Source of the DNA: Rhodanobacteraceae bacterium
Lineage (GTDB): Bacteria > Pseudomonadota > Gammaproteobacteria > Xanthomonadales > SZUA-5
Length of the DNA: 7,739 bases
Assembly: GCA_003233535.1 (NCBI GenBank)
Contig: QIMA01000229.1
Coordinates: 1 to 7,739, forward strand
Direction of reading: 5' to 3'
Translations under genes and position numbers: made by a program
Part shown: positions 1 to 5,983 of the stretch, piece after piece
Numbering within the stretch: the first letter of the stretch is position 1
Layout: the number at the start of each line of letters is the position of its first letter
The notes under the pieces: model-generated
What the model saw: the letters and a program-made list of their open reading frames with translations, nothing else
Told to the model about the DNA's origin: nothing
Database searches by the model: none

Positions 1-147
1 CGCTGGGCCAGCCGGAAGTACCGGATCAACCGGTCCTGCGGGGCCGACCGGAAATACCGGCCCTGCGGGGTCAGCTGGAAACACCGGCCCCGCCGGGCCA
101 GCCGGAAGTACCGGATCAACCGGTCCTGCGGGGCCGACCGGAAATAC
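1..147 (+). repeat. 90-bp direct tandem repeat encoding collagen-like triplets
   Basis: Positions 1-57 recur at 91-147 with a single mismatch (position 4 against 94). The period is therefore 90 bp, exactly 30 residues or ten Gly-X-Y triplets. Only about 1.6 copies lie in the window and more may lie upstream. The near-identity at DNA level suggests a recent expansion that could vary stalk length in register without a frameshift. Confidence 0.9.
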
Positions 148-1264
148 AGGCTCCACGGGTTCCACTGGGTCGACCGGACCCGCCGGTGCTCCGGGTGACT
201 CACACTGGCAGATCAGCGGATCGGAAACCTACTACGGCGCAGGCAACGTCGGCATCGGCGATGTGACCAACCCCGACCACAAGCTGCACGTGCGTTCGGC
301 AGATTCTGGCGGCCGCGCCATCTATGGACTCGGCACCGGATCCGGGGAATCGAGCGGCGTCTACGGCCAGAGCATTTCCTCCTCCGGCCGCGGAGTGGAG
401 GCTTGGGTATCGTCCTCCAGTGGCTCGACCTACGGCGTCTACGGTCGGAGCAACAGCAGCTCTGGGACTGGCGTTTACGGCTACGCAAGTTCAGCCAGCG
501 GCTCGACGACCGGTGTCGAAGGTGAAGTAGAAAGTACCAGCGGTGTAGGCGTGCGTGGCAATAGCGAGGCCACCATCGGCTTTACCTACGGCGGCCGCTT
601 CTTGAGCAGGAGTAGCCAAGGCGCCGCTCTGTACGCCGACGCGCGATCTACCACCGGCGGCGTCCTCGGCGCGCACATCAAGAACGCCAGCGTCAGCGGC
701 AGAGCACTCTATGCGACTGCTTCAGCTGCGACCGGCAATACGATTGCCGGTCGGTTCGATGTGACCAGTGGCACAGGCATAGCCATTGAGGCCCGCGCTC
801 TGAGTACCTCGGGTATCAACTACGGCGTTTTTAGCTTCACCCGAAGCACCGACGGCTTTGACTTCTTCGCCGCTGGACCCGGCGTTCAATACGGCACTAG
901 CTCTTCCCGCCGCTGGAAGTCCAACGTCCGCAACATCGATGCGCCTCTAGCGAAAATAGCCCGTATGCGCGGTGTGTACTACGACTGGGATGCTGAGCAT
1001 GGCGGCCATCACGACATCGGCTTCATTGCCGAAGAGATTGGTGAGGTGCTGCCGGAAGTCGTGCAGTACGAAGAGAACGGCGTTGATGCAATCGGTCTGG
1101 ACTACAGCATGGTTACGCCGCTGCTGATTGAAGGGGTGAATGCGCTGCGTCAGGAGACCAAGGCAACCGCGGCTGCGCTCAAGGCGGAGAACGTCGCTCT
1201 GCGTCAGCGCTTGGAGAATCTTGAGGCGCAAATGGCCGCGCTGGTGGCGGAGACGGCACGATGA
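2..1264 (+). CDS. Collagen-like repeat protein with C-terminal S74-type chaperone/autoprocessing domain (5' partial)
   Basis: The reading frame is open from the window edge, so the N-terminus is missing. The visible part starts with 22 consecutive Gly-X-Y triplets (GPA, GST, GPT, GNT), a collagen-like stalk. A linker of the NVGIG..NP..KLHV type follows, which is common in trimeric tail-fibre and adhesin proteins. About 200 residues of Gly/Ser-rich repeats (GVYG..SSSG.G) come next and probably form a beta-helical shaft. From about position 890 the C-terminus matches the intramolecular chaperone (endosialidase, peptidase S74) family: SSRRWKSNV with Ser (codon 902) and Lys (codon 917) five residues apart, then [25 protein letters not shown], and a coiled coil ([20 protein letters not shown]). 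In this family the domain drives trimerisation and then cuts itself off. The Asp that usually follows the catalytic Ser is Ser here. The GTG at 263 is an internal Val, not a start. No phage genes are visible nearby, so a surface or secreted fibre is as likely as a phage tail fibre. The TGA overlaps the next ATG. Confidence 0.87.
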   Translation, partial: AGPAGSTGSTGPAGPTGNTGPAGSAGNTGPAGPAGSTGSTGPAGPTGNTGSTGSTGSTGPAGAPGDSHWQISGSETYYGAGNVGIGDVTNPDHKLHVRSADSGGRAIYGLGTGSGESSGVYGQSISSSGRGVEAWVSSSSGSTYGVYGRSNSSSGTGVYGYASSASGSTTGVEGEVESTSGVGVRGNSEATIGFTYGGRFLSRSSQGAALYADARSTTGGVLGAHIKNASVSGRALYATASAATGNTIAGRFDVTSGTGIAIEARALSTSGINYGVFSFTRSTDGFDFFAAGPGVQYGTSSSRRWKSNVRNIDAPLAKIARMRGVYYDWDAEHGGHHDIGFIAEEIGEVLPEVVQYEENGVDAIGLDYSMVTPLLIEGVNALRQETKATAAALKAENVALRQRLENLEAQMAALVAETAR

Positions 1265-1632
1265 AAACGTCCACGCCTAGCCGCCGAGCTAGCGGGCGCG
1301 ATAGCGGCAGGTCGACACTGCTCTCGCGCTTTCCGACGGGTCCGAGAATAATCGCGGCGCTGATGCTGATCGGGCAGGCAGCCATGGCCAATCCCGGGTC
1401 TGCCGATCAAAACAGCAAGGGCGCAAGTTTCAGCATCGAGCACTCCAGCATCGATGGCGGAGTCGGCTCTTCTAGCGCGGGGAACTATGCCATCCGCGGC
1501 ACTAGCGGACAGCCTGATGCTGATCCGCTAGGGCCAGCCAGCGGCGGCATTTACAGCGTCATTGGCGGAGTGTGGCCAACCGGTGTAGTCCCGGATCAAT
1601 CCGATGCACTGCACGCGGACGGATTCGAATAG
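1261..1632 (+). CDS. Small exported protein with IDGG..GQPDA repeat-type domain and ADGFE C-terminus
   Basis: 123 residues. The ATG overlaps the stop of the upstream fibre gene (ATGA), and a good Shine-Dalgarno GGCGGAG lies at 1246-1252, 8 nt before it, so translational coupling is likely. The N-terminus is long and basic (residues 1-29). It is followed by a hydrophobic stretch [15 protein letters not shown] (29-43) and a probable signal peptidase I site AMA|N after residue 43. The mature part carries a pattern I have seen in many bacterial exported proteins: F.I...SIDGG.G.S..G.Y.I.GT.GQPDA, then [12 protein letters not shown]. The protein ends DALHADGFE. Such (I/L)F.DGFE-like tails recur, from memory, in exported proteins of Xanthomonadales. 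The function is unknown. Coupling to the fibre gene suggests both products are made together, perhaps as partners on the cell surface; that is inference. Confidence 0.75.
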   Translation: MKTSTPSRRASGRDSGRSTLLSRFPTGPRIIAALMLIGQAAMANPGSADQNSKGASFSIEHSSIDGGVGSSSAGNYAIRGTSGQPDADPLGPASGGIYSVIGGVWPTGVVPDQSDALHADGFE

Positions 1633-1663
1633 CCACGCAGGACGAGCACAATCGGCTCATCCG

Positions 1664-1681
1664 GCGACCACCGCTGGTTGC
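1664..1681 (+). terminator. Possible stem-loop after the exported-protein gene
   Basis: GCGACCA and TGGTTGC can pair as a 7-bp stem (one G-U pair) around a CCGC loop, 32 nt after the TAG at 1630-1632. No U-tract follows, so it is at best a weak or Rho-assisted terminator. The rest of the 213-nt gap (1633-1845) has reading frames on both strands but nothing resembling a known protein, and no clear promoter. Confidence 0.25.
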
Positions 1682-1845
1682 TCCGAGTGAAAACCCTGAT
1701 TGCCAAAGAACGCTTCGCTCTCGGGCGGCACCGACACATCCCGTACTTGCTCGGCGCCAGCGACAAGTCGAAGGGGCTTCACGATCGCGGCATCTTTCAG
1801 GCATGCTCTGGTCGTCCGTAACCGCTCTCAGACACAAGCCAACCG

Positions 1846-2889
1846 ATGACCAGGAACCGCACCGAATTTCACGCCTCGCGACTATTCGTCTCCTGGTTAG
1901 CCGAACAAAACGCGTCGCTGGCCTTCAGTACCTATCAGGCCGGCAAGCTATTTTTCGTCGGGCTCAATGAGCGTGGCGAGTTGGCGATCTTCAATCGAAC
2001 GCTGGCTCGCGTCATGGGCTTGGCCGTGCACGAGCAATCGCTTTGGGTTGCCACGCTTTGGCAGCTGTGGCGCTTTGAAAATGCGCTAACGGCTGGGGCG
2101 AAGAATCAGGCATACGATTGCTGGTATGTACCGCAGTTGGCGTACACCACGGGAGACGTGGACATCCACGACGTGGCCGTTGATGCGCAGGGCCAGCCGC
2201 TGTTCGTCAGTACGCTGTTTTCCTGCCTCGGGCGACCCGACCCGCAGTTCAGTTTTCGACCGATTTGGAAGCCGCCGTTTGTTTCCCGTTACGCGGCCGA
2301 GGATCGCTGTCATCTGAACGGTTTGGCAATGCGTGACGGCGAGCCAGCGTTTGTCACTTGCGTCGGTCGCAGTGACGCCAACGAGGGCTGGCGCGAGCAT
2401 CGTCGCGATGGCGGATTGTTGATCGACGTGGCCAGTGGCGAGACCGCGCTCAGCGGCTTATCGATGCCACATTCGCCGCGCTGGTATCGCGGCAAACTGT
2501 GGCTATTGAATGCCGGCAGCGGCGAGTTTGGCTATGCCGATCTTGAGGCCGGCCGCTTCGTGCCGGTGGCCTTCTGCCCAGGTTTCATGCGCGGTTTGAG
2601 CTTTGTCGGCGACTACGCGGTGGTGGGCATTTCCAAGCAGCGCGAAAACCGCACCTTCAGCGATCTCGTACTCGATGAGCAGCTATCCAAGCGCGGTGTC
2701 AGCGCACGCTGCGCACTGCAGGTGATTGATCTGCGCAGCGGCGATGTGGCCCACGAGCTACGCATCGACGGCGCGGTAGAGGAGTTGTTCGACACGGCAA
2801 TCTTGCCCGGCTGCCGCAACCCGGGTGCAATCGGGTTCCAATCCGATGAAATTCGGCGGACGCTGTCGTTGCCGCCGGAGGCTTGCTGA
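1846..2889 (+). CDS. TIGR03032 / DUF4915 family protein of unknown function
   Basis: 347 residues, full length for this family. I recognise it from its N-terminal block (FHASRLFVSWLAEQNASLAF at 8-27, then STYQAGKLFFVGL at 28-40). Later family-like blocks agree: GDVDIHDVA (103-111), CHLNGLA (155-161), GLSMPHSPRWYRGKLWLLN (204-222), CPGFMRGLSF (244-253), VGISKQREN (260-268) and the C-terminal FDTAILPG (315-322). The regularly spaced strand-turn segments suggest a beta-propeller-like fold, but this is inference. No signal peptide or membrane segment is visible, so it is probably cytoplasmic. ATG 1846 is the first ATG after an in-frame stop at 1819-1821, and it places the family's N-terminal block at residue 8. 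No convincing Shine-Dalgarno precedes it. I know of no established biochemical role. It lies between an exported fibre module and a toxin-antitoxin operon, which does not reveal a function. Confidence 0.85.
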   Translation: MTRNRTEFHASRLFVSWLAEQNASLAFSTYQAGKLFFVGLNERGELAIFNRTLARVMGLAVHEQSLWVATLWQLWRFENALTAGAKNQAYDCWYVPQLAYTTGDVDIHDVAVDAQGQPLFVSTLFSCLGRPDPQFSFRPIWKPPFVSRYAAEDRCHLNGLAMRDGEPAFVTCVGRSDANEGWREHRRDGGLLIDVASGETALSGLSMPHSPRWYRGKLWLLNAGSGEFGYADLEAGRFVPVAFCPGFMRGLSFVGDYAVVGISKQRENRTFSDLVLDEQLSKRGVSARCALQVIDLRSGDVAHELRIDGAVEELFDTAILPGCRNPGAIGFQSDEIRRTLSLPPEAC

Positions 2890-3055
2890 GCCATGGGCGA
2901 TGCGTTGGTCCGCACCGGCTTTATCGCCGAGGCCACTGGACTGGACGGCAAAGCCTGAAGCCTTGGCAAAATTGAGAGCGGGACTGCGCGATCGGCTGGT
3001 GCAGAACGAGTAGCTCTTCGCCGGATCAATCGCACCAGTCGAGCCATGCTAGGAT
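2890..3055 (+). other. Non-coding stretch, possible degraded gene 3' end
   Basis: No intact gene is present. Two short plus-strand readings look protein-like. An ATG at 2893 gives 21 residues (MGDALVRTGFIAEATGLDGKA) to a TGA at 2956. The overlapping frame from 2954 reads PEALAKLRAGLRDRLVQNE to a TAG at 3011. The LA.LRAGLR.RL pattern resembles, from memory, the C-terminal helix of TPR/O-GlcNAc-transferase-like proteins. One frameshift would join the two readings, so this may be the end of a decayed gene. The resemblance is short and could be chance. Confidence 0.2.
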
Positions 3056-3079
3056 GATTCTTCCTATTTAGGAAGAATC
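3056..3079 (+). promoter_or_regulatory. Perfect inverted repeat, probable VapB/VapBC operator
   Basis: GATTCTTCC at 3056-3064 and GGAAGAATC at 3071-3079 form a perfect 9-bp inverted repeat around TATTTA. It ends 4 nt before the antitoxin GTG. The right arm contains the only good Shine-Dalgarno (GGAAG, 3071-3075, 8 nt before the start). Bound repressor, or an RNA hairpin, would therefore cover the ribosome site. VapBC complexes typically autoregulate by binding such palindromes. A possible extended -10 (TGCTAGGAT, 3047-3055) touches the left arm, but its -35 region is poor. Confidence 0.65.
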
Positions 3080-3083
3080 TATA

Positions 3084-3335
3084 GTGGCGATCAACATCAA
3101 GGACGCCGAAACGGACGCCAAGGCGCGCGAACTCGCCGCCATCACCGGCGAGTCCATTACGACCGCGATCAGAAAAGCCGTGGAGCAGCGCCTTCGGCGG
3201 GAGTCGATGCGCCAACGCTCGGGAGCAGCAGATCGGATACTTGCAATTGCGGACAGGCTATCCAATCGGCCGAGGCTGAGCACAGAGCGTGCTGAACAAA
3301 TCCTCGGCTATGACGAAGACGGATTGCCGCAGTAA
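3084..3335 (+). CDS. vapB: VapB-type antitoxin (Rv0623 / PSK_trans_fac-like)
   Basis: 83 residues, normal for the family. The N-terminus MAINIKDAETDAKARELAAI (1-20), followed by TGESITTAIRKAVEQRL (21-37), matches the short DNA-binding dimerisation domain of the Rv0623-type VapB antitoxins. The tail ILGYDEDGLPQ (73-83) is the conserved segment that these antitoxins insert into the VapC active site. The start is GTG at 3084: the nearest upstream in-frame codons run into a TAG at 3069, the family N-terminus begins exactly here, and GGAAG lies 8 nt upstream. The stop TAA shares its last A with the toxin ATG. It would neutralise VapC and repress the operon through the inverted repeat at 3056-3079. 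Confidence 0.92.
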   Translation: MAINIKDAETDAKARELAAITGESITTAIRKAVEQRLRRESMRQRSGAADRILAIADRLSNRPRLSTERAEQILGYDEDGLPQ

Positions 3336-3727
3336 TGGTGCTGGATAGCTCGGCGATTGTTGCCATTCTCGCGCGCGAGCCGGAATCAGAATCAATGGCG
3401 CTGGCCATTGAGAACGATCCCGTCATTTTGGTCAGCGCTGCTACGATGCTGGAAACTGAGCTGGTACTGACTCGCTGGTTCGGCGATGACGTTGAGCAAG
3501 AGCTCGATGCTTTTGTTTCGGCCGCTACTGCGGATGTCGTCGCCTTCGATATCGCGCAATGCCGAATCGCGGCTCAGGCCTACCGGCGCTTCGGCAAGGG
3601 TCGCCATCAAGCCAGCCTCAACTACGGCGACTGCATGAGCTACGCGCTGGCCAAAGCCACCCAGGAGCCACTGCTGTTTAAGGGCAACGACTTTTCGCAG
3701 ACCGATATTGTTGCTGCGAAATACTGA
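3335..3727 (+). CDS. vapC: VapC-type PIN-domain ribonuclease toxin
   Basis: 130 residues, full length for a VapC toxin. The PIN domain starts at once with MVLDSSAIVAIL (Asp4). The other acidic residues expected at the metal site are present: Glu40 in SAATMLETELVL, Asp99 in NYGDCMSYALA, and Asp119 in FKGNDFSQTDI. In this family the site cuts RNA, often tRNA or rRNA, with Mg or Mn; the target here is unknown. The ATG overlaps the antitoxin stop by one base (TAATG), so toxin synthesis probably depends on antitoxin translation. All catalytic residues are intact, so the toxin is likely functional. The TGA is also the first three bases of the inverted repeat at 3725-3790. Confidence 0.93.
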   Translation: MVLDSSAIVAILAREPESESMALAIENDPVILVSAATMLETELVLTRWFGDDVEQELDAFVSAATADVVAFDIAQCRIAAQAYRRFGKGRHQASLNYGDCMSYALAKATQEPLLFKGNDFSQTDIVAAKY

Positions 3728-3790
3728 GCCGCGAGCTCGAACGAATGATCATTTTTAGCAGAGAATCGCGAGCAAGCTCGCTGCGGCTCA
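3725..3790. repeat. REP-like nested inverted repeat between convergent genes
   Basis: TGAGCCGC (3725-3732) and GCGGCTCA (3783-3790) are perfect inverted arms. Inside the right half lies a second perfect stem, GCGAGC-AA-GCTCGC (3768-3781). The left half also contains a related GCGAGC. The GC-rich layout resembles REP elements placed between convergent genes. It lacks a T-tract, so it is not a classic terminator, though it might still stop or stabilise transcripts from both sides. It begins at the vapC stop codon and ends where similarity to the DUF6429-type remnant ends. Confidence 0.45.
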
Positions 3791-3924
3791 CTAATCAGGC
3801 CGCGCTCGTGAAGTCGACGCTATACATCCCAGTCGAAGCCCTTCCAACTGCGACCGCCGTCGAAACTAAACGTGGCCAGCAATGCCAGCACCGCATCATC
3901 GATACGCTTGCCATCCAGTTCCAT
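3784..3924 (-). pseudogene. DUF6429-type remnant with in-frame TAG and lost C-terminus
   Basis: Read on the minus strand from ATG 3924, the frame gives MELDGKRIDDAVLALL, then ATFSFDGGRSWKGFDWDV, then TAG (3822-3820), and continues in frame as RRLHERGLISEP. From memory, DUF6429 proteins read MEx..KIDDAVLALL...RAWKGFDWDxLDRLHEKG.ISDP.. followed by KSVVLTEEG. The block after the stop lines up with that pattern, so the TAG sits where the family has a residue, often Leu (a TTG to TAG change would do it). The usual C-terminal portion is absent, replaced by the REP-like repeat. Only 34 codons precede the stop. It starts 19 nt after the AAA+ gene on the same strand and was probably co-transcribed with it. 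Even intact members are small and of unknown function. Confidence 0.6.
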
Positions 3925-3943
3925 CTTATCTCAGCCCTAAACG

Positions 3944-5686
3944 CTAACGCATCTCCTCAATAACCCGTTTAATCGCCTGGAAGCGCCGCTGCAGTCCTTC
4001 GCGACCACCGTGCTCTTCCAGCTTGGCCATTGCTGAGGGCACCAAGAACTCCTTGTCAGTACATTCGATGATGGCGGCGATTTCCTGCATTTCGCGCTCC
4101 AGGCTTTGCGTCGAGGGCATGAAGCCTTCGATGGTCTCGGTCAGGCGTTTCTTGGTGATCGATTTCTCGCCTGCTAGCAGAACCTGGCGCCAGGCGCGGG
4201 TAACTAGCGATTCAATATCCGCGCCGGACAAATTGCCGACGTACGGCACGTCCGGGACGGCTCTGGCGGTGAGTTTCGCGCCGACTTTCTTCGCCAACAC
4301 CACGAAGTACTCGACAATTTCTTCTTGGGTCTGCGGGTAGAACAGCGGCACATGAACTTCCGCCCTGCCCTGCCGTTTGAGATCGATGGGTAACAGATCG
4401 GGGCGCGCGGTAAGCAACATCCAGACGATCTTGCCGCGATAGGCGGTGTCGCCCATGGCGTTGGCAATCATCCCAAAGATGCGCGAGCCGACACCGGAAT
4501 CGCCGCCGGCACTGCGATCGCCGAGCATCGCGTCGGCCTCGTCGATAATCACCATTACCGGACCCAATCCGCGCAGTACATTGAGCACGCGTTCCAGATT
4601 GGCTTCGGACTCGCCGACGTATTTGCTGCGGAAATTTTTCAGCTTGATGCAGGGCATGCCAATCGAGCCGGCCAGGCACGTCGCCAGGAAGGTCTTGCCT
4701 GTGCCGACGGGGCCGTTGAACAGATAGCCCATTGGCGCCACGTCCAAATGGCCCTGACGGATTAGCTCCGCGTCATCGCGCAAGCGCTGCTTGGCCGCGA
4801 CGTGGCCTACGACCATATCGAGATTCCACTTGGGCTCGATGAACTCCAACAGGCCCTGCGCCTGACGCTCGATCAAGCGCTTCTTGCGCTCCTTGAAAGT
4901 CGCCTCGTCCAAGCGCTTGCCGGCATCGCGCGAGGCGCGAATTAACACGGCCAGATCCGACAGCGACACACCGTTAGTCAGTACGGAAAGCTCTTCGACG
5001 CCGAAATCGGAGAAGTCTTTCGGATCATCGTCGCCGATCAAATAGTCCAGATAGTCGCGCCGTGCCTTCAGCTCTGGCATCGGCACGTTGATCGCTGAGA
5101 CGTGGGCAGAGTTGACCAAGCGATCGTGAAAATCACCCAGCCGGGAATCAACCAGTATGAAAGCCAAATTTGCCTGTTTAACGAACGGATTGGACGCCCA
5201 GTTGAGCATCGTCACCAGATTTTGCGCGCCCGCCGGCGACAAGCGATCACTCATTGGCACCAGGAACGACGCGTAATCAATCACCAGCGCCATCGACTGC
5301 CGCTCACCGGGCGTATCGGTGAGTAAATCCATAACCACCCGGTCGAGCAAGCTGAGCACCACCGCCGGTTCGCGGGGGAGCTTGCTGCTGTCGCCCAGCT
5401 TGCGATTGAGCAGCGCGACCATCTTCCGTTGGCGCTCTACATCGCCGCCGCCGAGCGCGCGTAAACCGCGACCCAAGTCGAAACCCAAGACTAGGTCCCA
5501 ACGTCCAAACAGCTGTTTGGACAAGAAGTCGCCTAGCGTCCCCCAGCCGCCCTTGCCCGCCTTAACCGGATCAGAGACGTTGCCATGGACGATAAACATG
5601 GCGGTGGTGGCGGAAAAATACAGCTCTGCCAACTGCCGCGCCCAAGGCGCAAAGTGGGCGGGTAACTTACGATCTTTGCTAGACAT
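3944..5686 (-). CDS. AAA+ ATPase with degenerate first AAA-like module
   Basis: 580 residues, minus strand. ATG 5686 is preceded by GGAG at 5 nt. The C-terminal half is a classical AAA module: Walker A GPVGTGKT (325-332), pore loop KYVGESE (355-361), Walker B VMVIIDEADAML (377-388), a second-region-of-homology stretch ending KRQGR with Arg438 and Arg441 as likely Arg fingers, and NLSGADIESLV (485-495) as in Cdc48/proteasomal ATPases. Sensor 1, normally TNRP, is TARP (Ala427). The N-terminal half looks like a first AAA module without Walker A: IVHGNVSDP where the P-loop would be, a weak Walker B LVIDYASFL (134-142) and SLSDLAVLIRASRDAG (241-256). A basic coiled-coil stretch (260-280) joins the two. 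No HEXXH protease motif or membrane segment is present, so it is not FtsH. Family members usually form hexamers that remodel or unfold proteins; the substrate is unknown. A DUF6429-type remnant follows by 19 nt. Confidence 0.88.
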   Translation of the reverse strand: MSSKDRKLPAHFAPWARQLAELYFSATTAMFIVHGNVSDPVKAGKGGWGTLGDFLSKQLFGRWDLVLGFDLGRGLRALGGGDVERQRKMVALLNRKLGDSSKLPREPAVVLSLLDRVVMDLLTDTPGERQSMALVIDYASFLVPMSDRLSPAGAQNLVTMLNWASNPFVKQANLAFILVDSRLGDFHDRLVNSAHVSAINVPMPELKARRDYLDYLIGDDDPKDFSDFGVEELSVLTNGVSLSDLAVLIRASRDAGKRLDEATFKERKKRLIERQAQGLLEFIEPKWNLDMVVGHVAAKQRLRDDAELIRQGHLDVAPMGYLFNGPVGTGKTFLATCLAGSIGMPCIKLKNFRSKYVGESEANLERVLNVLRGLGPVMVIIDEADAMLGDRSAGGDSGVGSRIFGMIANAMGDTAYRGKIVWMLLTARPDLLPIDLKRQGRAEVHVPLFYPQTQEEIVEYFVVLAKKVGAKLTARAVPDVPYVGNLSGADIESLVTRAWRQVLLAGEKSITKKRLTETIEGFMPSTQSLEREMQEIAAIIECTDKEFLVPSAMAKLEEHGGREGLQRRFQAIKRVIEEMR

Positions 5687-5709
5687 AGAGACTCCGGGCT
5701 ACTCGGCTA

Positions 5710-5734
5710 TTGCGCAGCTGTCGACTGTGCGCAA
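5710..5734. repeat. Inverted repeat upstream of the AAA+ gene
   Basis: TTGCGCA (5710-5716) and TGCGCAA (5728-5734) are perfect 7-bp arms with an 11-nt spacer. They lie 24 nt upstream of the AAA+ start codon and probably within its 5' untranslated region. This could be an operator or an mRNA hairpin controlling the ATPase. It is short enough to need comparison with relatives before being trusted. Confidence 0.35.
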
Positions 5735-5901
5735 GTCGAGCGCCGGGTGCAAGCTGCATTGGACATTTAACCCGACAATAGAACCTGAACCAGCGTCACC
5801 ACCCCGCTTGCATCTTTGAACAACCTAACTCGCAGCTCTGGGCTTCACAACGTGTCTTCACTCAGGTGGCCATTGGAGCTTACCCGAATGCGCATCTTCC
5901 A

Positions 5902-5923
5902 AAAGTCTTCGTACGAAGACTTT
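5902..5923. promoter_or_regulatory. 22-bp perfect palindrome upstream of hipBA
   Basis: AAAGTCTTCGT is followed directly by its reverse complement, ending in GAAGACTTT. All 22 bases are symmetric with no spacer. Its centre (5912.5) is 27 bp upstream of the next dyad centre. Its inner part shares the GT-N3-CG-N2-CG-N3-AC spacing with the operator at 5956-5973. It is probably a distal protein-binding site. A terminator is unlikely because no plus-strand gene lies just upstream. Confidence 0.55.
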
Positions 5924-5930
5924 CATATTT

Positions 5931-5948
5931 TGTAAACGATCAGTTACA
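5931..5948. promoter_or_regulatory. Probable HipB-like operator, site 1
   Basis: TGTAA-N8-TTACA is a perfect 5-bp dyad with an 8-bp spacer (ACGATCAG). E. coli HipB binds sites of the same layout, TATCC-N8-GGATA. The sequence aligns with the next site: both read TGTA(A/C)ACGA(T/A)C and end TACA. It lies just upstream of the proposed -35. Confidence 0.6.
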
Positions 5949-5955
5949 TTTTCTG

Positions 5956-5973
5956 TGTACACGAACGCGTACA
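5956..5973. promoter_or_regulatory. Probable HipB-like operator, site 2, within the promoter
   Basis: TGTAC-N8-GTACA is a perfect 5-bp dyad with an 8-bp spacer (ACGAACGC) containing a symmetric CG-N2-CG. It starts 25 bp after site 1 and covers the proposed -35 and most of the spacer of the hip promoter, so occupancy would block RNA polymerase. A weaker third match (TGTCG-N8-TTACA, 5983-6000) follows 27 bp on, over the predicted transcription start. Confidence 0.6.
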
Positions 5974-5983
5974 TCTGTATAAT
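5956..5983 (+). promoter_or_regulatory. hipBA promoter
   Basis: A perfect -10 TATAAT lies at 5978-5983, with a -35-like TGTACA (5956-5961, 4 of 6 matches) 16 bp upstream. Transcription would start near 5990, giving a leader of about 26 nt before GTG 6016. The weak -35 and strong -10 overlap the operator at 5956-5973, as expected for an autorepressed toxin-antitoxin promoter. Confidence 0.6.

Noticed and set aside
1..147. CRISPR array or non-coding satellite
   Set aside because: The repeats are contiguous in period 90, lie in one open frame and encode Gly-X-Y triplets; there are no unique spacers.
263..1264. Separate gene starting at GTG 263
   Set aside because: The same frame is open to the window start and encodes the collagen-like stalk and linker, so the GTG is an internal Val.
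2..1264. Prophage tail-fibre region
   Set aside because: No other tail, capsid, lysis or integrase gene is present. S74 domains also occur in non-phage surface proteins, and the next gene encodes an exported protein.
1572..1970. Plus-strand open frame across the gap before the TIGR03032 gene
   Set aside because: Arg/Pro-rich composition typical of an off-frame reading; it overlaps two better-supported genes in other frames.
3065..3070. TATTTA as the vapBC -10 element
   Set aside because: Transcription would then start about 7 nt before the GTG, removing much of the ribosome site, and no -35 sits at the right distance.
2613..3215. 200-codon minus-strand open frame
   Set aside because: It covers the end of the TIGR03032 gene, the vapBC operator and part of vapB in antisense; its composition is low-complexity Arg/Ser and it matches nothing I know.
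3745..3963. 72-codon plus-strand open frame after vapC
   Set aside because: The opposite strand carries the recognisable DUF6429-type blocks. This frame has no Shine-Dalgarno and runs into the AAA+ gene end.
3944..5686. FtsH-type AAA protease
   Set aside because: No HEXXH zinc motif and no N-terminal membrane segments; the second AAA module continues into a short helical tail only.
3056..5923. Shared TCTTC/GAAGA half-sites between the vapBC operator and the 22-bp palindrome as evidence of cross-regulation
   Set aside because: The half-sites are only 5 bp and their spacing differs (8 against 4 bp); chance similarity is likely.
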